NCBI RefSeq assembly: GCF_947623445.1
Contig: NC_135244.1
Coordinates: 2,728,001-2,792,000, forward strand
Length of the DNA stretch: 64,000 bases
Reading direction: 5' to 3'
Source: Clavelina lepadiformis
Lineage: Eukaryota > Chordata > Ascidiacea > Aplousobranchia > Clavelinidae
The translations under genes and the position numbers were made by a program. Each line of letters opens with the position of its first letter. Within the stretch, counting starts at the first letter, position 1. Below, in pieces: positions 23,447 to 34,987 of the stretch. The notes beneath the pieces were generated by a model. It did no database searches. It saw only the letters and a list, made by a program, of their open reading frames with translations, and was not told the DNA's origin.

Positions 23447-25022
23447 AATGGTAACCCCGTCTTTCTTCTGCAAAAGAAGCAGAACACTGCACTTCTGAAA
23501 GATTCGATTTATGAAAGGTGAAAACAGGAGTCAGATTAGGATCGAGAGACAAACTGTATTCAACGGTCTGTTAGCGAGCGAATTGCGGCAGACATTTCAG
23601 AAATTCTCGAAGTATCCATTGGAAAGAATTCTCGCTAACGAACAATGACTGTCTCGCTGCTGGCGTTATGGATTGTGGCGGATGACAACGCTGGTCAACG
23701 CCGGAAAGCAACACAAGCAAGCTGCAAGCATCGCTCAAAGGAAAAATGGAAGACAACATCATCAAGAAGAACGAAACTGTCAATCTGTGTGGACACTTCT
23801 ACAACATTTGGTTCTGCTCCCGATTAATTCTTAGCCGGTAAAGTACATTACTCATTTCTGAATAAATCGTAGCTTGTTATTGGTGTTATTAGATATTAGC
23901 GCACATATGTCATAATTATTAATAACAAACATATTAAATACGTTTCTTATTCTGATTTTACCTCATAAATTATGTCCCCACGGACAACGCGCACGTAAAA
24001 TCATACTGTAGTTATATCTTATATTTGTTCTGCGTACTCCACGCATCATAAGCATAATCGAGAAATTTCAATTTGAATTAAAAGTTAATGTATTTCTTAT
24101 CCCCTATCGACTTCTATCTATACTTATTTTTCAATAATATGTTTTGTGGTAGATGATTTTTATTTTATTTTTATTTGCATGGACACAGGCTAACTAAGCC
24201 AAATACTTATCAACGGTCACTTTCACCCATTGTCTACCTACAAAGCATTCTTTTAATCTTTTCTTACGCTAAGCACTTTTAGCTACATTATATTAACCCA
24301 CCCTTATTGCTTTCATAAATGACTTACATTAAGTACAAAGCGTTAATACACGCTGTACGATTATTTTGCCTTGTTTGTCATCACATACCAGGTTGCAAAC
24401 TGCCAGCCTGTATAAGTCAGAATCTGTTAATTTGTGACTGTCCCGATATAACCTCGATTCACAAAATGGGTCCACTAACTTGCATACAACAAATGCAAGG
24501 AGAAAACGAGTTGGGGCGAATCGCGATATTAAGCTTATTACTCAGACTGATCGAACTTTTATTTTCTTCTTTTGCATTACGCAAACCCTTTTACCCTTAT
24601 ACCCACCCTTATACTTACATTATCTTGCTATAAAAATTCGGCAAACCAAACGCGTTGTCCGATATCATTTGTGTCAAAATATTGAAATGCATTTAGTTAT
24701 AATGGCAATCATTTCATTCAAACTGTTTGTGTTAGGTTTTGTGTGCAATTACAATTACGATACTTTTAATTTACTTCGGTTGTGGTAAAAGCTATATAAA
24801 GAAAATATCACAATATTAAATAAAAAACCCTTCTATATACAACAATAGTATTAGTGAAGAATATTTACTGCTATTTTTTCTATTGCATGTATCAATTCGT
24901 GTGACCTGTGATGACTGCACAAATCTGACTGGAGAAAACAAACAAATGCTCCATTCTCAAGGATTGCAAGATGCCAAAACCAACATTCCTACCTCGAAGC
25001 TTTTATGAGTGGGGGGAATTAT

Positions 25023-25708
25023 TGTGGGGATCATGATAGAATTGGCAATTAGTTATATAAATTGGCATTTGCATAAGTTTTTGCATTTTCTCCAGTTAGA
25101 TAAAATTGAATATTTAGACAGCTGTGTTACACTTGGTAAATTCTGTTATTCAAACAAATTGTATTTCTAACTGACATATTGGACGCAGATATAAGCATTT
25201 CAAGTAGCATTGTTTTCACGGCGTAAAGTTTGAAGTGTACTTGATGAAACGTTTAGATGACGTAGAATGTATGCGATACGTGGTTTTAGGGTAGCAGTGT
25301 AATAATAACATGGCGTTAGCTGATTGGCTGACGTGTATGATATAAAAGGTTAAGCTTGGTTCAAAGCGTCCTGGCTGCTCCGGCTGGCGAGGCTCTGCGA
25401 GGGCTTGTCCCTTCAGGACTTGCTAGTACTTCTCACGGTTTTTAGTTTTGGATCTGTTTTACGTTTTGGCTTATTCAGTATTGAATTCAAGTGATAGTTC
25501 TATTCAAAATGTGGAATGGTGATTAATTGGTTTCGATGTGACAACTTACTCGGACAATATAACAATTAAACTTTATGAAGTTGGTGTTGATTTAAGAAGC
25601 AATATAGAGACAGTAAACGCAACGGAGTCAAAGACAATCATTAGCGGAGTCAAACAGTCAGACTTGGCTTAGGCCAGTCTAGGAACCAATCCACCCATTA
25701 TTCCCATA
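25023..25708 (+). repeat. 3' LTR
   Basis: A 686-bp LTR matching the 5' LTR over its full length. TATAAAAG is at 25341-25348. The preceding purine tract (about 25008-25019) is the expected plus-strand primer. CTCG of the target duplication follows at 25709-25712. Confidence 0.88.
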
Positions 25709-27101
25709 CTCGAATCATATTGTCACTGATGTTCTTGCGTGTAGTAATCTATAAATAACTGATAATAATTTTTGAAGATTGAAGAATTTTGAATAAATAT
25801 GGTTTATGAAAGATTCATTTAGCCTACTTGTCTTAGCAATTTTAAGGCCTAGATGCTATGCTAAACGCCTAATAGGGACGGAAACTAGAGTTTATTATAA
25901 TGTATGAAAACTCTTCAGAATTTGTTAAATTAACTTATATTTAAAAAAATTTTATTGTGAGATTTGAGTGTGTGTAAATCACGTCATCAGTTGGAAGACA
26001 CCTGTTTGACAACATTAGTTTATGCAAAACATAGTGTGACCTTAAAAAAATGTAAAGGATTCTTGTTCGTTAAACTAAGAAGTCGTTCTTCCTTTACAAT
26101 CTACGCATCACACTAAAGAATCTGATAACCTTTGTCGAAAGCGTTCCATTTCCGTCGGCGTCGAATGAGGCTCACAGTGATTCCATGCGCTCAATCATGA
26201 CGCAAATGATAAACACTTGGGTAGAAAATAGCATTCGGGGACCATCGGCGTGGAGCGTGGAACGCATGGAAAAAAGAAAGACACAAGCAAGCGTACCCGC
26301 TGTACCAAAATCATCTGGTATCACTAACAACCAGTCATTTTTAAAAATTTTTATTGCAGACCGAAATGTTCTTTCAAATTTCTTCATCATTCTTTTAAAG
26401 TTTATTTTTAAAAAATATAGTAGAAAATTAGAAATTAGTGTTTAAAATGTCTTTTAAATTTTCTTTACTGTCGCCAAAGCCAAACCGGAAAATCTGCTGG
26501 TAACGTTAAAAGATGCGCCAACTAAATAAATATAATTAATGCTGCTTACAAAAATCAGCATACATTTTAATCATGACATAACACCAAAATTTTGTTTTGT
26601 TAGTTGAAAATAATTTTTGACAAATTTCCATCCATAACCTTCTTAACGGGTTGGTTATGTACTGCTACACCCTTGCAAGAAATACTTGCCCACATCCACA
26701 TGACCAGAAACTTTCGACGGACGCATCATTGAAATCCCAGGAATGGAGAGGCTTTTTGGACGTAGATATTTTAATTTACACATTATGGTAATTTAATAAA
26801 TACAGTACATATGGCTAAGTACTTTTATGCAATCAGGTGCCTGCAGAAGCGATTTGAAATTTAGTATCACCGTTGCGTCTAGCCTAGCCTAAACTATGTT
26901 TTTTAGTCTAGCGTGGCAAAAACCAAGGATTGATACCGGTATTTAACGACAGAACGAACTGCTGTAATCGCATCGTATGATCAGCCTCAGGTTTACTTGT
27001 ACTGATAGTCTAGCGTTATTGTAGTATTGCAAAGTTTGCCAGATAAATACGCCAAAGAAGTTTGGGCCATAATATATTCAATTCCAACCTTTGAGGCCTA
27101 G

Positions 27102-27187
27102 TATACAAGTGCACAACCACAGGATGCCTTTGTATACTAAACCCCATCTACTCAAATTGTGACGTCATTTAGTTGTGCACTTGTATA
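27102..27187. repeat. 16-bp perfect inverted repeat
   Basis: TATACAAGTGCACAAC at 27102-27117 is matched exactly, in reverse complement, at 27172-27187. The spacer is 54 bp and also contains TGTATACTA. It could be a very small MITE or a cruciform-forming sequence. No target duplication is evident. Confidence 0.5.
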
Positions 27188-27424
27188 TCAGACCCGAAAG
27201 GTATTTTGAGGTAATGGAAAAGAATTATGACATAACAACTCCTCAATACTTGATCCTGATATTAGAGTGCAAAAGTAAAAGAGACCCATCTATTTTTCGT
27301 CATTGTTTGTGGGGGAACGAAAAATAAACTGCTAACCAATACAGAATGATAAAATAACTATACAGCTGTATGATGTGGTAATCTTTATTCTCGGACTGAG
27401 CAAAGTCTGCACGATGATTTAAAT

Positions 27425-27660
27425 TATTAAACTCGGCGATGATTCCTCATCGCTCGAGCCTCGGTTACTAGACTTTCTGCAATCATCAATTGTCACACAT
27501 TTTTTATTTTAATTATCGCTTTTTATATAGTATTGCTCAAATTTATAACTGTCCATTAGGTTCACTGAACAGGAGCAAGTGTCGTTAATGCCTTGCCCAA
27601 GGGCATTACAATGGAATAGTGCCACTCGAGATCGAACACAAGTCACATTTGCTGCGAGGC
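27425..27660 (-). repeat. tRNA-derived SINE, copy 2
   Basis: On the minus strand this copy has a B-box-like GTGTTCGATCTCGAG, then ATTGTAATGCCCTTGGGC and GGCATTAACGAC. The same body words as copy 1 follow (ATGTGTGACAATTGA, GAGGAATCATCGCCG). The A-box part is not evident, so the copy appears 5'-truncated or diverged. Confidence 0.6.
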
Positions 27661-28978
27661 AAGCATTCTCACATTAATCATTTGATTACTTTAGTCATAA
27701 ATTGCTGACAACATTTGACGATACGCATTTTTCTTCACGCGTTTTTAAAAAGTCGGATAGGAAAATCTATTGTCCTGCATTTGTAAGAATCGTTTCGTAG
27801 CGACTATTAAGGTATTAAGTTTTTTGCACTGTAAAGAAATAGCAGGATGAAAAGCAAAGCCACTTGCAACAGTTTAAGTGAAAAGTTTTTACGCAAAGCA
27901 TGAATTGGTTGAACAGCACTGACAAAATATTACCTCAATGGCCGCTAAAGGGATAGTGCAATGAATTTTATAGATACTGACGACGTAAAGTCCAAATAAA
28001 AATAAATAAAAATCTTTTGCATAGATTTCATACTGTGAGTAATATTTATTTAAAAATGTCTGCATTTAAGAACACACATTTAAGAACTTAATGCGTGATA
28101 CACAATAATAGCACAAGATTCAAGCAACAATACAAGACAGTAAAACTGGGTGAAACTTATAGAACGTTGTGTCTAAAACAAAACTCTGCATATATCGTAT
28201 GGCTTGAATGACAACTATTTGCGACTGCTACGTCCATCTGTGTATTGAAACGGGACCTGGTTGGGAAGATTTATCACCCCTAATTATAAATAGTTATAAT
28301 ATATTTATATTTTGAAACAACTTTTTTCAAGTTCCAAAAGTTTTTTATTGAAAGTTATGCAAAAGTAGCGTATATATATTTATGTGTCATTTATTATAAG
28401 TGTCATGACCTTTACTTCTAGTGTTGCCCTGAAATATACTCAGCCAAGTTCGCTGATCGAGGCTTGAGATGTATAAAAACTTATGTAGTTGTTAATAAGA
28501 ATGAATTAAATTACAGGATACTTGTTATGACCTCGAAACTCAAACACTAAATTCAAGTAACTTAGGCTTTAATGAAAACAGAACAGAACAGTCCTAAAAC
28601 AAATAGAAATCAGTTACTTAATACTTATACTACAATAACTACATAATACGTATATATGAGCTCGACACTGTGCTTACTACTGAAATGCCGTTCTACAGAG
28701 AGACCAACACATTTAAGGCGGCGAAGCAATTTAGGCGATTAATTAAGGAGGCGTGATCGTGCGCGAGGCAAACTGGCGTAAACAAAGGAATTTCACCGCG
28801 GAATGTCACCACAATACTCATATCTTAATACTTGTCTAAGACATTTACCATAAAAACATATGGTAATGCTTCACGCTAATGCTTAGGAGCATCAAATAGT
28901 AAGTGACTTTCAACGCTTTGCATCTTCTTGTTTCACCAGAGCAGATTATCTAAAGCAGATTTCACTAGATTATCTAAA

Positions 28979-29470
28979 ATGGCAGATGTGATTGATCTCC
29001 AACATGATGACGAAGAGTTTGACGTCGAAGACGAGGGAGATATCGGAGTAGAGAAGTTAAAAGACAAGGCAAAAAGAAAGAAGGGAAGAGGGTTGGAACG
29101 TCAATCGAACAGAATGGAAATAGACTACGAAGGATTGGATGCTGATGACAGTGGTGTCGGCCCACAGAGGTCTGTTGAAGGTTGGATACTTTTCGTCACT
29201 GGAATACACGAGGAAGCAAAAGAAGAAGATGTCTATGATGCGTTCGGAGAATATGGAGAGCTCAAAAATCTTCATCTAAATTTGGATCGTCGAACCGGCT
29301 TTATAAAAGGATACGCTTTGGTGGAATACGAAACATACAAGGAAGCTCAGGCTGCACTGGAAGGAATGAATGGCGCAGAACTGTATGAGGAAAAATTGTC
29401 TGTCGACTGGGCATTTGTTAAAGGCCCTCGAAAGCAACGGCATCATCGTCGGGAACGCAGAAGGAGATGA
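28979..29470 (+). CDS. RBM8A: RNA-binding protein 8A (Y14), exon-junction complex core, intronless
   Basis: Y14 pairs with MAGOH in the exon-junction complex, deposited on spliced mRNA in the nucleus and used in mRNA export, localisation and nonsense-mediated decay. The 163-residue product has an acidic/basic N-terminal tail (about 1-60), then [16 protein letters not shown] leading into one RRM. RNP2 LFVTGI is at 71-76 and RNP1 KGYALVEY at 110-117. A basic tail RRERRRR ends the protein. The ATG at 28979 gives the family-typical start MADVIDL; an ATG at 28928 lies in frame but adds 17 unlikely residues. An acceptor-like TTTCACCAG ends near 28939. The CDS has no intron. An intronless copy could be a retrocopy, but the intact frame and motifs suggest a functional gene. 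Confidence 0.93.
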   Translation: MADVIDLQHDDEEFDVEDEGDIGVEKLKDKAKRKKGRGLERQSNRMEIDYEGLDADDSGVGPQRSVEGWILFVTGIHEEAKEEDVYDAFGEYGELKNLHLNLDRRTGFIKGYALVEYETYKEAQAALEGMNGAELYEEKLSVDWAFVKGPRKQRHHRRERRRR

Positions 29471-30870
29471 AATGATTGGTATCTTGTGTATGTTTATCAA
29501 GTAACTAGCTGCTTTTCAGTAAGCTGGTAGATCCGCAAAACAATTTTGGTTTGACTTCAAAAAACTGGTTGATATTAAGCCTTGCAAGCTTGCTTTGCAT
29601 ATTTTTATGACCATCTTGTAAACTACAGTTGTTTGTGAGTAGTTGACAATAAGTAATCGTAGACTTCATGAACTTTTTACCGTATGCAGAACAGTTATTA
29701 TCCGATCTCGAAATTTTAAGGCAATTTGTAAATTTTACTACTTACCATGAATTTGAGAATTGCGTATAATCGAGTTAAAATAATAGTTTAATGCGACAAT
29801 CATAACTGTTTCTCCCCCACAAGCGTGCCCAGGATCCCTTGCTTACTACACAATGCATTGAAACCATGCCCAAGTGTGGCAAAAAGCTCAACTTAATGGC
29901 CACCATGACCGAGAATCCTCTGTTTGCACATCTATGTGAAGGGAGACCGGTTGCTGACGAACAGCGCTGGATAGATGGAAGCTTCACTTTTCATTATCTC
30001 ATAAATAAAAAAGGCAGCACATTTGATAGCACCAGAAGTTTAACTTTCGATTTAATTTTCTCTACAGAAGCTTTTGCAAGCATGTGGTGCACCATGAGCT
30101 GATAAAATATTAACAGAAAAGAAAGAGAATATCCTGTGTAACTTCGTTTTTGCGATCTCGTCAGCTTGAATGTCAATATTATTAACCTTGTTTTCCCGAT
30201 TCTGCATGTCGGATGGTAAAGATAGATTTAAAAACGCCCCCTGATTTATTTGTGTGCTATTTGCAGACTTCAAAGTTGTATTAAAAAATTGGATTTTAAG
30301 AGCACCAAATGCCATACCATGCAGTCGTACACCAGTATTCAAAGTAGCAAATAAATGTACCTCAAGGCAATGGTGGTTTACCTTGGGGATGCATATTCTA
30401 GAATAACAAATCCTTGACAACAAAATCTGAAAAGATTCGATTTCAATTTTTGGGGTTTTCTAAATCTCAGAAATCGGTTTTATTTTATAATTAAAAGCTT
30501 TCATTGGCATACAGTCCTAAGGTTAAGTTTGATAAGTCATCGACTTGAGCTTAGGCTGCCTGTTGCAATAGCAGACCTCCACTAAAAATTTATCTGATAC
30601 TAAACTTGTCATTTGATCGGGGAGCTCTTCGCGTATCTCAAGTTGACAACTGACATGTTAAATTAATGCTAAATAATCTATATTATTGAATATTGCTGCA
30701 CATTTTATGAAGTCCGTTCAACAATTTTTGATATAAAGCCCATCAAAGTGGTTTTGTCACAATAGCGAAAGCATTTTATACCACAAAATTTACAACGACC
30801 ATGAGCCATAGCTCTATCAACTCTAAACGACATAAGAATGATACGATTTTAGTTACGTATGATATTGTCA
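29471..30870. other. RBM8A 3' flank, no further gene
   Basis: Probably includes the RBM8A 3' UTR; no canonical AATAAA was seen close to the stop. Open stretches at 29839-30102 (plus) and 30052-30423 (minus) have no recognisable features. Confidence 0.45.
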
Positions 30871-30878
30871 CCCTAGAG

Positions 30879-31953
30879 CAGGGGTTCTTAAACTTTTTGG
30901 CACACGCCCCCCTTGACGGTACCTAAAAATTTCGCGCCCCACCTCATTGCAAAATAAAAAAGCATTAAGCAAAACAACAATTTATTTTCAATTAACTTTC
31001 ATTAATGTGAAGGATGTAGTTGTTTTTGGGAAACCAAACGTTTAATTCGAGGCTTTGTAGAAGATAATGCACATCTTAGGTCGGCTTCACAGTCAAGTTT
31101 GCTCCTTGGTTTTGTCTTTATATTCATGAAGATGACGCTGAAAACGACTTTTCTAAGCATATCACGCATTGCCATACGACTTTTCCGTTTACTGTGGTAT
31201 TTATAAAGCCATGCTTCAGATAATTTTGGTCATACTTTCTCTTTTTTCCACTCATTTTGTGTCAATACAATTAGTTTAATTACTAAAATACCTGGTTATT
31301 AAATCAATACTAAATTTACGTTTTACTTCATTTTACGGTTTTAATATTGGCTGACGTTGGTTTTACCCTATTTAAACCAGGTGCGCGACATTACTATTTT
31401 TATTATGTGTGGCCGACACTGCACACAAATTTTCAATCGTTAATGACTCGAAAATTATACGTTGTAAACTGAATAGGTTAGTAGCAAAAACATCTGGCTT
31501 CCTGTATACATGATAATTGTAAAACTAAAGAAAATGCATTTAGTGCAAATTAAGTATTTCTACAAGTGATACATTTGTAAAAGTTTTTCTTGTTACGCCG
31601 CCCCCCGTTGTGAGAAAAACAGGTCACCGCAAAAAGAGAACACAAGAGAACAGTTAGTCGAGCTAGTAGTGCGTGAATGAGTAAACGAAAACAATATGCT
31701 TCAAAACGGAGACACCAAATATTATGACGTAACCATTGACGTATTTCAGAATCCAAATCTCAAAAATACAATTGCCATCGTGACACACTTTAAAATTTTA
31801 GTAAAAATGAACCTATAGCGAAAGTCAAGAAAGCATGTTTAGACATAGCTCATATGTAAATAATTAAATAGACAGTTTGTCATCTCTCGCGCCCCCCTTA
31901 TAAATGTTACACGCCCCCCAAGGGGGGCGCGCCCCCCAGTTTAAGAACCACTG
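30879..31953. mobile_element. Non-autonomous hAT element (1,075 bp)
   Basis: The ends are inverted: CAGGGGTTCTTAAACT on the left, and CAGTGGTTCTTAAACT read inward from the right (15 of 16 identical). The 8-bp sequence CCCTAGAG flanks both sides (30871-30878 and 31954-31961), the duplication size of hAT transposases. Subterminal C-rich words (CGCCCCCC, CGCGCCCC) cluster near both ends. No transposase reading frame is visible. Mobilisation would need a hAT enzyme supplied elsewhere. Confidence 0.9.
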
Positions 31954-31961
31954 CCCTAGAG

Positions 31962-34945
31962 GCCTAGACGTAAGCTAAAACTTTTTGAGACATAATAGAG
32001 TATTGATGAAGTTTAATTTTTTTTCTTTCAATAATCTTTAAGTTCGTAAATTAGTAATTCGCAATAACGTAGTTTTTTGAATTATGCTCTGTGATCATAG
32101 CTTGACGATGTAACGAATTTTGTCCATATTAAATGAAATCTCATGACCTTAATTAGAAATCAAAATGAGGTATGTGCTGCAATATAAAATATAAATGAGA
32201 TTGATTTTCAAAAATGCACAGCTGGGACAATAATCTTGACTTTTGAAAAAGGGCGGGAGTGGCAACAATGGACCATTATAAACATAAATCCTGTAACTGC
32301 TAGAACCAGGCCTGAATGGACACCCAGGCCGCTACACCACAAAACAAAAACAAAAAAACGATTTTGGTCCTTTGCGGCTGAACTGCATGTTTAATGTCAC
32401 GAAGCTTAAGTAACACGTCACATCACAAAAATTAAAACCATGCAGTCCTGTCCATGTAGCTCCTGTCTGTCTATATACTGTGTTACAGATTTACATCAAC
32501 TGTCACGTGGCACAAAGTAGCCAACGCACGCAAGACACAAGCATCACGCATACCGACAAAGCCGAGGTATGATTGAAAGGTGACACCCAAGACACTTAAT
32601 CAATGCGTGCCCAAATTCAACCACGCTGTGCTTTATAAGAAAAAAATATTGAAATAGCGGCTTTTACCGACGTAGGCTACAAATATTTAGCCCAATTTTG
32701 ATCTCAAAAATCTCGTGTGTTTAATTTTTCATGACAGATTATGGCACTGCAAATTATGTCTAATGAAAGACAATATTTTTCCACAAAACTGTCAATTCAA
32801 CAGTGAAAACCTAATTAATTTAACTTTGTGATGTCCTAATGGCCAGCAAATAATTCAAAAATGTGAAAAATGGCAATTTATTTTGGCGGTAATTACCCAC
32901 AGTTGCAAAAAATTTTCGAAAAACGTTTTGGTCGCTAAACATTATAGAAATATTCTTTAAAGTAGCCTATTTATTGATTAAGCATATATGGGTAAGCGAA
33001 AGCTCCACTCTTTCAACCATGCCCAAAATTAAACAGAGATGAAAACAGGGACGTAGCCTGGTGGGCGAAAGACACCTTGTGTCACGACCAAAGACTTGTT
33101 TCCATCACTGGAATTAAATAACGCAACACCGAGTGGGGTGGTTACACCTGACTTACGTAATAAGCTGACTGCTGAGATTGAAGGCAAAGTTGAGTAAGCC
33201 TACGGTATCAGAAACCTCTATGTAAGCTCGCGTAGAGCATGGTCAACAATAACCGGCAGAAAAGTGACCTTAATACTTGTTTATCTGTCATCCTTACGAG
33301 TGGCTTTAAATGTGACTAAACTTGGCAATCAGCATGCTTCGTTTTGTAACTTTATTAAGTCATTTCAAAACGCGAGAACACTGCGGCGCAGATAGAACAT
33401 TTACGACTCCTTTGAATTATTTATGAATTATTCGATACTTAGCTTTTGTGTTGGCTTGACCTGCTTAAACCTCAGGCTTAAATGAACACATCACGAAAGT
33501 AAATGCGATGTGAGCATTTTATTTGCAAAAAACCATCTCTCTTTGTTGATAAAATCCAAAGCCGGGGAAAATGTTCCTAACCAATATAGATTGTGGACGT
33601 CCGCGAGTCGCTGCAGTTGACGCTACCACTTAATAGGGCCAATGGCGCTACAACTTAATTACAACACCAGCACGTTTTGGAACGATTCCAACTGCTCATG
33701 CGATGCTATATTACGTTAACTGTTTGCAGTGAACATTTATTTACATACTGAAATGTTTCTTTTAACAATGTATGATAAATTTGTGTTTTTAATGCACTAA
33801 AAATCCAGAAGTGAATTCTATTTCTAGAACCGTCACAAACAATATTGCTGGCATAAATAAATAAATAATTCGTTAAGTGGCACTTGTTTAGCATGCCATT
33901 AAATAGATTGTAAGATAGCGGGAATTGGTTGCAACAATCGCTATTACATACTGACATAGTTTGACTACTGTCCAAGTAATATCTTTTAGTGAAATGTATC
34001 CTAAGGCTATTTATAATTTTGTGATAGTGGAAATGCAACTATTTTTTTTATCAAGCAAAAAGTTAAACCTAGGAATCTGTAACTTAGTTTGAAGGGAGGG
34101 GGCATGGCCCCCATATTGGAAAGTTTTTTGCGTGGGGGATTTGTCATCTCAAAACAGCAGACTGTCCAATTTGGCATGGCCCCAACACAATGCTTTTTCA
34201 GTAAATGATTCACAACTTGCTGACTTCCGCGTAAAACGTGATGCGCTCTGCATCGTTTTTGTGTATTTTTTATTATGACGTGTTTTCCTGTTCTTGCTAG
34301 TAGATGCTCACACTTCACGTATGCTTTGAATGTTCACGCCCTAACAGTCTAACTTGATTAGACAAGAAACCCAGTATCAAGTTGAATTAAAATCAAATGT
34401 TTGTGCTTAGCAGCTTATTGATATCAAAACCGCTAGACGACGATCAGCGTCAGCTTTGCAAGATTCATCAAGTTCAGTAAATAATTAATCATTTAAGCGG
34501 TCTATGCTCATACAAAGCACGCAACTAGGCTTTATACCAGCAATAATATCTATGATGAACGCTAATAAACGTCTGTGATCAGATACTAGTACTACAGTAC
34601 TTATGTATATAATAAAACTTTCTGAGTGTGAAAAGTATTTACAGTTACAACTCGATTGAGTTTCATCATCTCAAGGTCGTAAGATGCTCATTTGGAGAAC
34701 CAATGGTAACGATTGGTAGTGTGATGGTTGGACTAGATGATTTCCCACCACGTCATAAATCGCAAGATATTATCGATCGTGAATTCTATAAGTCTAAATG
34801 ACTTATGACGTGACCTGAAGTGTAACTATTTTAGAGTTGCAAAAAAATGTAATGCTAGAAGCGTTTCAAACTGAGGTCGGTTGCCTTAAATAGAAATCTT
34901 AAATGCAAAGACCGAGTAGCAAAATTTTAACCTTGTTTTCTACAG
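31962..34945. other. Intergenic upstream of the NLR gene
   Basis: No gene is supported. Upstream exons of the NLR gene, for example one coding for a death-fold domain, might lie here. I could not find one with matching splice phase and recognisable sequence. Confidence 0.45.
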
Positions 34946-34987
34946 ATCAAATTGGTTAAACTTTTGATTAAAACACTGACAAGTGAC

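Larger units (their letters stand above)
22758..25708 (+). mobile_element. Non-autonomous LTR retrotransposon, recent insertion
   Basis: Two nearly identical direct repeats (22758-23446 and 25023-25708) flank a 1.58-kb interior. The repeats start TGTGGGGATC and end ATTCCCATA. CTCG (or ACTCG) lies directly before the left LTR and after the right one, as a 4-5 bp target duplication. A candidate primer-binding site TGGTAACCCCG starts at 23449, three bases after the left LTR. A purine run GAGTGGGGGGAA precedes the right LTR. No gag, protease, reverse transcriptase or integrase could be read in the interior, so it must move with enzymes from elsewhere (LARD/TRIM-like). It lies between host genes. 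Confidence 0.88.
25713..28978. other. Intergenic with SINE and a short inverted repeat
   Basis: No gene is supported. It contains a 16-bp perfect inverted repeat (27102-27187) and SINE copy 2 (27425-27660, minus). The last few hundred bases should include the RBM8A promoter and 5' UTR; no clear TATA box is visible. Confidence 0.5.

Noticed and set aside
24319-24788. Two overlapping open frames inside the LTR element
   Set aside because: Sequence does not resemble gag, protease, reverse transcriptase, integrase or env; likely chance frames.
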